A stretch of DNA of 5,002 nt. Origin: JBOFLG01 sp051657745. GTDB taxonomy: Bacteria; Actinomycetota; Actinomycetes; Actinomycetales; Dermatophilaceae. The stretch lies in NCBI GenBank assembly GCA_051657745.1, contig JBOFLG010000214.1, positions 1 to 5,002 of the forward strand, given 5' to 3'. The position numbers were made by a program, and so were the translations under genes. Shown piece by piece: positions 1-5,002 of the stretch. Each line of letters opens with the position of its first letter. The stretch's first letter is position 1. The notes beneath the pieces were generated by a model, which did not search any database, was not told the origin of the DNA, and saw only the letters and a list, made by a program, of their open reading frames with translations.

Positions 1-884
1 CTCCACCGGACGCGATCCTCGTGCACGACATGCCGCTCATCGTGGAACAGCAGATGATCGGGGAGTACCACCTCGTCGTTGTCGTCGGGGTTGCCGAGGG
101 TCCTCGACTCCGCCGGCTCGTTGAGCACCGGGGGATGACGGCGGCCGACGCCCGTGCCCGTATCGCCGCCCAGGCGGATGATGCCGCGCGTCGTGACGCG
201 GCAGACGTGTGGCTCGACAATGAGGGCACTTCCGAAGAGTTGGAGGCGTCCGTGGCCCGGCTCTGGCACGAGCGGGTCGAGCCGTTCGAGGCCAACCTGC
301 GCGGCGGCATCCGATCACGGATGAGCGCACCGGTGCTGAGCCCGTCCGACCCGACGTGGCCGGGTCAGGCAGCCCGGCTCCTTGCCCGGGTCCGGCACGC
401 GGTCGGCGACGCTGCGGTGACGCTTCATCACATCGGGTCGACCGCCGTGCCCGGCCTGCTCGCCAAGGACGTGATCGACCTGCAGATCGGGGTTCGCCAA
501 CTGACGGATGCTGACCAGCCGGCATTCGTCTCCGCACTGGCGGCAGCGGGTTTCGCACGGCCTGAAGGGGAGTGGGCCGACCGGAGTAAGGATGGCACTC
601 CGTGGCCGAAACGGTTCCATGGGTCCGCCGACCCTGGTCGGGTCGCTCATCTCCACGTGCGCGAGGTCGGCTCACCGGGGTGGAGGTGGGCGCTGCAGTT
701 CCGTGACTGGCTGCGGGACGACCGCGACGAGCGCGATCGGTACGCAGCGGCGAAGACCACACTGGCGGCGGTCGCGTCCTCGACCGAGCACTATGCCGAG
801 GCAAAGGAGCCATGGTTCGACCAGGCGTGGGAGCGCAGTCATGGCTGGGCTCAGCGGGTGGGATGGAGAGCACCGACGGCGTGA
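1..884 (+). CDS. coaE: Dephospho-CoA kinase fused to GrpB (UPF0157) domain, 3' part only
   Basis: CoaE phosphorylates the ribose 3'-hydroxyl of dephospho-CoA with ATP, the last step of coenzyme A synthesis in the cytoplasm. The gene enters from the left edge; the reading frame is open from base 3, giving 293 visible residues and no start. Visible residues 1-15 (VHDMPLIVE) match the CoaE segment after the nucleotide-binding core. Residues about 42-76 (RGMTAADARARIAAQ followed by DVWLDNEGT) match the CoaE C-terminal region. The P-loop lies outside the window. From about residue 110 a second domain begins, with the GrpB hallmark HIGSTAVPGL at 143-152, then AKDVIDLQIGV and later DPGRVAHLHV. GrpB is a nucleotidyltransferase-fold family of unclear function; its fusion to CoaE is known in actinobacteria. 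The stop is TGA at 882-884. The identification is firm for both domains; the role of the GrpB part is unknown. Confidence 0.93.
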   Translation, partial: PPDAILVHDMPLIVEQQMIGEYHLVVVVGVAEGPRLRRLVEHRGMTAADARARIAAQADDAARRDAADVWLDNEGTSEELEASVARLWHERVEPFEANLRGGIRSRMSAPVLSPSDPTWPGQAARLLARVRHAVGDAAVTLHHIGSTAVPGLLAKDVIDLQIGVRQLTDADQPAFVSALAAAGFARPEGEWADRSKDGTPWPKRFHGSADPGRVAHLHVREVGSPGWRWALQFRDWLRDDRDERDRYAAAKTTLAAVASSTEHYAEAKEPWFDQAWERSHGWAQRVGWRAPTA

Positions 885-969
885 CGAGCGGACCCACCCC
901 GGGGCGGCGGAGTGGTGCGCGAGGGCGCGGACCATCGGTGGGCCGCCCGGTCAATCCCGGATCCGGCCG

Positions 970-1020
970 CGACGCCAGACGTCCGAGTCGCTTCGGCGGC
1001 GTCCCAGAGGTCTGGCGTCG
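970..1020. terminator. Perfect 11-bp inverted repeat between convergent genes, possible bidirectional terminator
   Basis: CGACGCCAGAC at 970-980 is exactly complementary to GTCTGGCGTCG at 1010-1020, with a 29-nt loop. Inside the loop, CCGA (983-986) and TCGG (993-996) can form a small inner stem. It lies between the convergent ends of coaE (884) and the DUF1501 gene (1056), where a shared terminator would be expected. Neither side has a clear T-tract, so it is not a classical intrinsic terminator; actinobacterial terminators often lack one. The inverted repeat is seen directly; the terminator role is inferred. Confidence 0.5.
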
Positions 1021-1055
1021 GTCGGGCTGTGCGAGAGCGGTGGTCGCCGGCAGTC

Positions 1056-2402
1056 CTATTTCATGGTTCCGAGGGGTTGGACGGCGAAGCCGGGGAAGAC
1101 GGGGGCGATCTGTCCGAGGGTCAGTCCGAGCCGGCGCATGGCGACTTCGCCGAGGAAGTTGCGGTAGTCGTTGGTGCCGGGAACGTCACCTTGGTCGCGG
1201 ATGTCGGGTGCGAGGCCGACCCATTTGCCGTGGACGCCGCCGTTGACGCCGCCGCCGAGGGCGAAGGCGACGCCGCCGTGGCCGTGGTCGGTTCCGGCGT
1301 TGCCGTTCTGCTCGATCCGGCGGCCGAACTCGCTCATCAGGACCACGGTGGTGCTCTCGGCCTTGCTGCCGAGTTCGGTGAAGAACGCGGCCAGACCGGC
1401 GGCGAGGTCACCGAGCGAACTCTTCATGTCGCCGTCGCCCACGGTGCCCAGGCCGGTGTGCATATCCCAGCCGCCGAGGTCGACGGTGGCGACGCGCACC
1501 CCCACGCCCGAGGTGATCAGGGTGGCCAAGGTGGCGAGTTGGGAGCCGAAGTCGCCGGTGCCGTAGCCGCGTTCCTGGGGGGCCTTCTCGCTCGCGGCGA
1601 GGGTCACTGCCTGTGCCGAGGCATCCAGGGCAAGCTTCGTCTGCAGGGCGAAGGGGTGGTCCAGCCCGGTGTAGAGCATGCTCAGCGCGGTGCGGGTTCG
1701 CTCCTTCATGTCGTCGTCGGTCCTCAGGTCGAAATCCTTGAGGTTCGACAGCACCAGTGAGTTGCCGGGGCCGACCAGCGAACGCGCCATCGAGTGGTTG
1801 ACCCCGAGACCCCGCCATGTGGTGCCGGGCCCGCTTGCCCGGAGGAGCCGGTCCAGCCACCCGGTCTGGGAGGACGAGCCCATCGATCCGCCTCGCTCCA
1901 GGCAGTCCTGGGCCTGGAAATGGCTGCGCGACAGGTCGGGGGTAGCGATCGCCGGTACCGCGGCGATCCGGCTGAGCGTGAGCGTGTCGACCAACGGCGT
2001 GAGCGCCGGATGCAAGCCCCAACCGTCCTTCCAGGGGATCAGGGCGCCACCGGGAACGGAGATACCAGGCCGTGCCGTGCGCAACTCCGAGTCGTTGCCT
2101 GGGACCAGAACGGACAGGCCGTCGAGGCCGCCGCGAAGGAATATCACCACGAGGGTGCCGTTGGTCTCGGCGGCGAACGACACGCGGGTGGTGACGTGCT
2201 GCTGGGCGAGCGCGGCGACCCCGACGCCGAGGCCGCCGACGAGCAGCCGACGCCGGCTGAAACCAGTGGTCCAGGACTTTTTCCGGTTGTCCTCGACCAT
2301 GGTGACGGTGTCGGCCATGGTGCGGAGGGCGGCATCGGCGGGCGTGGGCCCCATCCGTCGCCAGTCGGGGCATTCGGGGTGCTGGAAGAGGTTCGCGTCC
2401 AT
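1056..2402 (-). CDS. DUF1501 family protein, twin-arginine exported
   Basis: This 448-residue protein (counted from the ATG at 2402) belongs to DUF1501, a family related to the alkaline phosphatase/sulfatase fold whose substrate is mostly unknown. After an unusually long 48-residue lead comes a Tat signal, SRRRLLVGG at 49-57, a hydrophobic stretch and a likely cleavage after SFA at about residue 77. Family landmarks follow: FLRGGLDGL (88-96), SRSHFQAQD (158-166), GGWDMH (310-315), MSEFGRR (356-362) and GTDHGHGG (370-377). The Asp and His residues in these blocks are candidates for metal binding by analogy with the superfamily. No membrane anchor is visible after the signal, so the mature protein is probably extracytoplasmic. 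An in-frame GTG at 2429 overlaps the DUF1800 stop as GTGA and would add 9 residues. I prefer ATG 2402 because AAGGA lies 11 nt upstream, whereas the GTG has no obvious ribosome site. It is co-transcribed with, and probably translationally coupled to, the DUF1800 gene. Confidence 0.9.
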   Translation of the reverse strand: MDANLFQHPECPDWRRMGPTPADAALRTMADTVTMVEDNRKKSWTTGFSRRRLLVGGLGVGVAALAQQHVTTRVSFAAETNGTLVVIFLRGGLDGLSVLVPGNDSELRTARPGISVPGGALIPWKDGWGLHPALTPLVDTLTLSRIAAVPAIATPDLSRSHFQAQDCLERGGSMGSSSQTGWLDRLLRASGPGTTWRGLGVNHSMARSLVGPGNSLVLSNLKDFDLRTDDDMKERTRTALSMLYTGLDHPFALQTKLALDASAQAVTLAASEKAPQERGYGTGDFGSQLATLATLITSGVGVRVATVDLGGWDMHTGLGTVGDGDMKSSLGDLAAGLAAFFTELGSKAESTTVVLMSEFGRRIEQNGNAGTDHGHGGVAFALGGGVNGGVHGKWVGLAPDIRDQGDVPGTNDYRNFLGEVAMRRLGLTLGQIAPVFPGFAVQPLGTMK

Positions 2403-2425
2403 GGTGTCAGGGGTCCTTAGGTCGT

Positions 2426-4372
2426 TCACCGAAGCTGGTGGTGCGGGCCGTCAAGCACCAGGGAGGCGATCTGCGGTGCCAGCCACGCTTTGTTCTCGGG
2501 CTTCGCGGTCGTCATCCATGTGGGGACGACGTCGGAGGCTTTCACTCCGAGGAGGGCGAGCACGGCCGCCTCACGCGGCGCGTCAAGCGCTCGTCCGATC
2601 ACCCGGTGGCTGATCATGTCGATCCACACCCCGTAGGTCGTGCCGGGGGCGGGCCGGAGCTCGAGGATCAATTCCTTGGCGGGCTCGAGTCCCTGGATCC
2701 AGCCTCGGGTCAGGTCGCGATGGATGTTCCAGCGCCGCACCATTCCGTTGGCCGACTGCCACGCGCCGATGACATCGGGGTAGCCATTCGGCGGAACCCA
2801 AGCCAGCGGAGCGTGCCCGGCGTTCTGGAGGTTCCAGTACAGGTGCTTAACGCCCTTCCGGAGGTTGTCATCCACCGCGACGTCGACCGCACGAGCGGCG
2901 CCGACGACATCCTCGAGCGGGCGCCGGGTCTTGGCCTGCGGCGCGGCCCAGAACTCGGTGCTGGTGAAGAGCGTGCGGAGCATCGGCACAATCGCGGTGT
3001 CGTTGTCCAGATAGGTCCGGGCGAGACGGTCGACCAGGCTGGCCGGAGGTTGGTCCGCGACAAAACGGGTAGCGATCTTCCGGGCGACGGTCTGAGCAGT
3101 GGCCCGGTGGCGTGCAAGGTACCGCAGGTAGGCGTCCCCGACAGCGAGACCGTCGCCGGTGTTGGGGTCCGAGAAACCGAGCACCTTCACGGCGCCCTGG
3201 TTCCAGTGTCGTTCCTCCTTGTACGTGAATTGCCCAGTCCCCCAGACGAATGTGCGTCCGGACAGGATGTACGCGCTGTTCCGGACGTCGGTCTCGGTGT
3301 ACCCGGACAGCACTCCGACGGTGTGGAGTTCCAGTAGCTCGCGGCCAAGGTTCTCGTTGACGCTCTCGCGGTCGGACTCGTCGTTGTTCAGGTAGCGGAG
3401 CATCGCCGGATGCCGCATCGAGGCCAGGAGCATGTCTTCGTACCGACCGAAGGCGTGTGTGCGGATCACCCGGTTGTGGTAATCGGCGGCGTTGTCCCAT
3501 ACGTTGTCCGATGGGGTCGTCACGTGAAGCTGGTTGGCGAGCACGTCGACGACGACCTCGTAGAGCTGTCGGCTGCTGTGCACCTGCAGGCCGAGCGTCC
3601 GCTGCCCGGTCTCGAACGCCGCGTCCCAACTGAACTCTTTGACCGAACTCCGTACCCCGGCGATGTCCTTGCCGGCCAGCGGGAAGGCGCTGCGGACGGC
3701 ATCCCCGCGTGGATCGCCCACGGTGGTGGGTGTGAGTTGCCTGGAGAGCCAGGCATCCATGCCGAGGGTGGCGATCGCCTCGCGGTCGGCTGGCCGGGCG
3801 CCGAAGGTGGCTCGACCGAGGAGGTGCTCATGGTCAGCCCTGGTGTTAGTGAGTCCGCGGGCCGCCAGCGCAGGCGACATCGTGCCTGCCCGTACAAGCA
3901 GCCTGGCCGGGTTGAGCGACCTCGCTGCCAGGCTCGCGCGGGTCTGCACCGTGCCACTACGCGACGCCCCCTTCCGGGCGGCAGCGGTATCGCTGCTGTC
4001 TCGGTCGGCAGCTGGCTTGCCGGCGGCCGGCTGCGTCCTGACCGCGCGCGTCGATTTCGGGCGGGGCGCCGCACCGCTCTCTTTCGTGCTGGTAGCCACC
4101 ACGGGGCGCTTCGGTGGCGGCGTGGCGACAGCCCGGTCGAAAGACCTGGAGCCGGTGGCGCCGAGTTGTCCAACGCGCGAGCCGGGCTCGCGATCGGGGA
4201 AGAAACACCCTCCGAGCGCGGCAGTCGCCCCCAGTGTCGCGGCACTGGCCAGCGCTCGTCTTGGACCCGGAACGGAGGCGGATCGTGGCGTGTGGTGCCG
4301 TGCGCTCCGCGATGGTGGGGTCTCGTCGTCGGTATCGGGGTGCATGAGCACCGGGTCGTCGGCAGGAGGCAT
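2426..4372 (-). CDS. DUF1800 family protein, probable exported lipoprotein
   Basis: This 648-residue protein carries a C-terminal DUF1800 domain, a widespread family of poorly defined function usually encoded beside DUF1501. The start at 4372 is chosen because AAGGAG sits 7 nt upstream; a GTG at 4408 would add 12 residues but lacks such a site. Residues 38-56 read as an arginine pair, a moderately hydrophobic segment and a lipobox ending LGGC with Cys56, which suggests lipidation and possibly Tat export; the 37-residue lead before the arginines is unusually long. Residues about 57-170 are a low-complexity linker rich in Ala, Arg, Lys, Thr, Ser and Pro, perhaps crossing the cell wall. The family domain runs from about residue 180: HLLGRATFG (183-191), WDNAADYHNRVIRTHAFG (292-309), NNDES (329-333), NENLGRELLELHTVGV (339-354), ARKIATRFVADQPP (430-443), RRPLEDVVGAARA (483-495) and PPNGYPDVIGAW (527-538). 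Its TGA stop overlaps the alternative GTG of the DUF1501 gene. The family call is firm; lipidation is an inference. Confidence 0.9.
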   Translation of the reverse strand: MPPADDPVLMHPDTDDETPPSRSARHHTPRSASVPGPRRALASAATLGATAALGGCFFPDREPGSRVGQLGATGSRSFDRAVATPPPKRPVVATSTKESGAAPRPKSTRAVRTQPAAGKPAADRDSSDTAAARKGASRSGTVQTRASLAARSLNPARLLVRAGTMSPALAARGLTNTRADHEHLLGRATFGARPADREAIATLGMDAWLSRQLTPTTVGDPRGDAVRSAFPLAGKDIAGVRSSVKEFSWDAAFETGQRTLGLQVHSSRQLYEVVVDVLANQLHVTTPSDNVWDNAADYHNRVIRTHAFGRYEDMLLASMRHPAMLRYLNNDESDRESVNENLGRELLELHTVGVLSGYTETDVRNSAYILSGRTFVWGTGQFTYKEERHWNQGAVKVLGFSDPNTGDGLAVGDAYLRYLARHRATAQTVARKIATRFVADQPPASLVDRLARTYLDNDTAIVPMLRTLFTSTEFWAAPQAKTRRPLEDVVGAARAVDVAVDDNLRKGVKHLYWNLQNAGHAPLAWVPPNGYPDVIGAWQSANGMVRRWNIHRDLTRGWIQGLEPAKELILELRPAPGTTYGVWIDMISHRVIGRALDAPREAAVLALLGVKASDVVPTWMTTAKPENKAWLAPQIASLVLDGPHHQLR

Positions 4373-4379
4373 ACGGGGG

Positions 4380-4385
4380 CTCCTT
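4380..4385 (-). promoter_or_regulatory. Shine-Dalgarno site of the DUF1800 gene
   Basis: The minus strand reads AAGGAG here, followed by a 7-nt spacer and the ATG at 4372. This near-ideal spacing decides the start in favour of 4372 over the upstream GTG at 4408, and over the later in-frame ATG at 4345, which has no such site. Confidence 0.75.
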
Positions 4386-4424
4386 CGCTCACGGTCAGCC
4401 TCGATCACCAGGGCTCACCGGATC

Positions 4425-4483
4425 AGGAAGAGGGGAGGGGAGAGGGAGGGGAGAGGGAGGGGGAGGGGAGAGGGAGGGGAGAG
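4425..4483. repeat. Uninterrupted purine tract with G-runs, G-quadruplex or triplex candidate
   Basis: Every base on the plus strand over these 59 positions is A or G. It is built from runs of three to five G separated by A or AGA, in irregular AGGGG and AGAGGG blocks that look like a degenerate version of the adjoining tandem array. More than four closely spaced G-runs satisfy the usual G-quadruplex pattern on the plus strand, which is the template strand for the DUF1800 operon. The mirror-like purine/pyrimidine bias also fits triplex DNA. The composition is seen directly; any structure formed in the cell is inferred. Confidence 0.8.
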
Positions 4484-4582
4484 TGGGGAGAGTGGGGAGA
4501 GTGGGGAGAGTGGGGAGAGTGGGGAGAGTGGGGAGAGTGGGGAGAGTGGGGAGAGTGGGGAGAGTGGGGAGAGTGGGGAGAG
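4479..4582. repeat. Tandem repeat, 9-bp unit GAGAGTGGG, about 11.5 copies
   Basis: Eleven exact copies of the 9-bp unit follow one another, marked by a T at every ninth base from 4484 to 4574, plus a further partial GAGAG. The copies carry no substitutions, which suggests recent expansion by slippage. The array begins about 95 bp upstream of the DUF1800 Shine-Dalgarno site, within the divergent intergenic region. The minus strand reads as CCCACTCTC repeats. The unit is a multiple of three, so any frame through it stays open: Leu-Pro-Thr or Ser-Pro-His repeats on the minus strand, and Gly-Glu-Trp or Ser-Gly-Glu on the plus strand. These are most likely artefacts of the repeat and not proteins. 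Confidence 0.95.
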
Positions 4583-4607
4583 GTGTGTGCTGAAAGGCGA
4601 ATGGGGA

Positions 4608-4621
4608 GTGGTTGCAACTAC
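4608..4621. promoter_or_regulatory. Imperfect 14-bp palindrome, possible operator
   Basis: GTGGTTGCAACTAC pairs with itself at six of seven positions around a GTTGCAAC core. It lies just upstream of the tandem repeat and about 24 bp downstream of a possible minus-strand -10 (TAAAGT, 4650-4645), a position where a repressor of the DUF1800 operon could bind. Short palindromes occur by chance, so this is tentative. Confidence 0.25.
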
Positions 4622-4696
4622 CTACTGGGTGTGACTGCCTTTTGACTTTAGCGGGTTCTGGTTGATCGGCTGGCTGCATCCGGACTTTTCACTGTC

Positions 4697-4755
4697 GGCC
4701 CTGTAGGTGGTGCTGCTGCCACGACGACGGCGCTAGGGGATCACACCACCGGGCC
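4697..4755. repeat. Interrupted inverted repeat upstream of uvrB
   Basis: GGTGGTG (4706-4712) is complementary to CACCACC (4744-4750). Immediately outside, GGCCC (4697-4701) pairs with GGGCC (4751-4755) across a 4-nt bulge, TGTA. Together this gives 12 base pairs around a 31-nt loop. No gene ends nearby, so a terminator role is not obvious. It could be a structured leader, a protein site or chance in GC-rich DNA. Confidence 0.4.
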
Positions 4756-4851
4756 GTTTCGGTGTCGTCGACCGCGTGCTCGGAGACACGGAAGGCCAGG
4801 TCAGGGGTGGATGTCGGGTCGGCCACCGGAGGGTCTGTCGGAGCAGCGGCC

Positions 4852-4857
4852 TACTGT
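4852..4857 (+). promoter_or_regulatory. Candidate -10 element for a leaderless uvrB transcript
   Basis: TACTGT fits the actinobacterial -10 pattern TANNNT. Six bases separate it from the A of the uvrB ATG at 4864, so transcription would begin at or next to the start codon. This agrees with the absence of a Shine-Dalgarno site at usable distance; the nearest GGAG, at 4840-4843, is 20 nt away. No good -35 match is visible 16-18 bp upstream. Leaderless mRNAs are common in actinobacteria. Confidence 0.4.
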
Positions 4858-4863
4858 GGGCCA

Positions 4864-5002
4864 ATGCGACCGACGACTGATCTGCAGCGACGGGTGGCAC
4901 CGATCACGGTGGTGTCGGAGTTCGAGCCAGCAGGCGACCAGCCTGCTGCGATTGCCGAGCTCGCCCGGCGGGTCGAAGCCGGTGAGCGCAATGTCGTGTT
5001 GC
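4864..5002 (+). CDS. uvrB: Excinuclease ABC subunit B (UvrB), N-terminal 46 codons
   Basis: UvrB is the damage-verifying helicase-like subunit of the UvrABC nucleotide excision repair complex in the cytoplasm. The gene runs off the right edge. The visible protein begins MRPTTDLQRRVAPITVVSEF and continues EPAGDQPAAIAELARRVEAG, then ERNVVL. The segment FEPAGDQPAAIAEL followed by VEAGERNVVLL is the conserved start of UvrB just before its Walker A loop, which would lie immediately outside the window. ATG 4864 is chosen because it gives a normal UvrB N-terminus and has a suitable -10 element just upstream. No LexA-type SOS box was recognised upstream. The nearby fused coaE supports the call, since the two genes are near neighbours in other actinobacteria. 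Confidence 0.92.
   Translation, partial: MRPTTDLQRRVAPITVVSEFEPAGDQPAAIAELARRVEAGERNVVL

Larger units (their letters stand above)
4583..4863. other. Non-coding divergent region between the repeat array and uvrB
   Basis: This 281-bp stretch separates the leftward DUF1800/DUF1501 operon from rightward uvrB and should hold promoters for both. No protein gene or RNA gene was recognised in it. Three weak signals are visible. First, an imperfect palindrome, GTGGTTGCAACTAC, at 4608-4621 (six of seven pairs, GTTGCAAC core). Second, a minus-strand TAAAGT at 4650-4645 that fits a -10 element but has no matching -35. Third, an interrupted stem at 4697-4755. It is less GC-rich around 4611-4665 than the flanking genes, as expected for promoter DNA. 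Confidence 0.6.

Noticed and set aside
37..954. Minus-strand 305-codon open frame opposite coaE
   Set aside because: It is Arg/Pro-rich, typical of high-GC antisense frames; the opposite strand encodes the clearly recognised CoaE-GrpB protein.
957..966. CCGGATCCGG palindrome
   Set aside because: A 10-bp GC-rich palindrome is too common in this composition to call a regulatory site without conservation.
912..1760. Plus-strand 282-codon open frame antisense to the DUF1501 gene
   Set aside because: Composition is Gly/Ala/Val-rich, as expected for the complement of a high-GC gene, with no domain or ribosome site.
4425..4582. Tandem array considered as a CRISPR array or replication-origin iterons
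   Set aside because: The units are 9 bp with no unique spacers, and no cas genes, replication initiator or DnaA boxes are nearby.
3639..4634. Plus-strand open frame ending in Ser-Gly-Glu repeats
   Set aside because: It is an antisense shadow of the DUF1800 gene; the repeat tail is a by-product of a repeat unit divisible by three.
3410..4645. Long plus-strand open frame with Gly-Glu-Trp repeats at its end
   Set aside because: It is antisense to the well-supported DUF1800 gene, matches no recognised family, and its tail is only the 9-bp DNA repeat read in frame.
4920..4983. TTCGAG and GGTCGAAG sequences considered as a LexA/SOS box for uvrB
   Set aside because: They lie inside the uvrB coding sequence and do not form the paired half-sites of an actinobacterial SOS box.

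Overview
This is high-GC DNA, most likely from an actinobacterium. The GC-rich third codon positions fit, as does a CoaE–GrpB fusion protein (the arrangement also found in mycobacterial CoaE) lying close to uvrB, a neighbourhood familiar from actinobacterial chromosomes such as Mycobacterium tuberculosis (Rv1631 coaE, Rv1633 uvrB). No insertion sequence, tRNA, rRNA or CRISPR array was seen.

Layout. Positions 1-884 (+) hold the 3' part of coaE, cut by the window edge and fused to a C-terminal GrpB/UPF0157 domain. A 171-bp convergent gap follows; it contains a perfect 11-bp inverted repeat that may act as a terminator for both flanking transcripts. Positions 4372-1056 (-) carry a tightly packed two-gene operon. 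The first gene encodes a DUF1800 protein with a probable lipoprotein signal and a long low-complexity linker. The second encodes a DUF1501 protein with a clear twin-arginine signal. Their frames overlap as GTGA. Upstream of this operon is a divergent intergenic region of about 490 bp containing a pure purine tract and an 11.5-copy, 9-bp tandem repeat. At 4864 (+) the first 46 codons of uvrB begin, possibly read from a leaderless transcript.

How the parts fit. coaE (coenzyme A synthesis) and uvrB (nucleotide excision repair) are conserved housekeeping genes. The DUF1800/DUF1501 pair between them is read from the opposite strand and appears to be an accessory export module. DUF1800 and DUF1501 genes occur side by side in many bacterial phyla, and their biochemical function is poorly defined. 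Here both products carry export signals, so they probably act together outside the cytoplasmic membrane. The most unusual non-coding element is the repeat block just upstream of the operon: changes in its copy number would alter promoter spacing or the mRNA leader.
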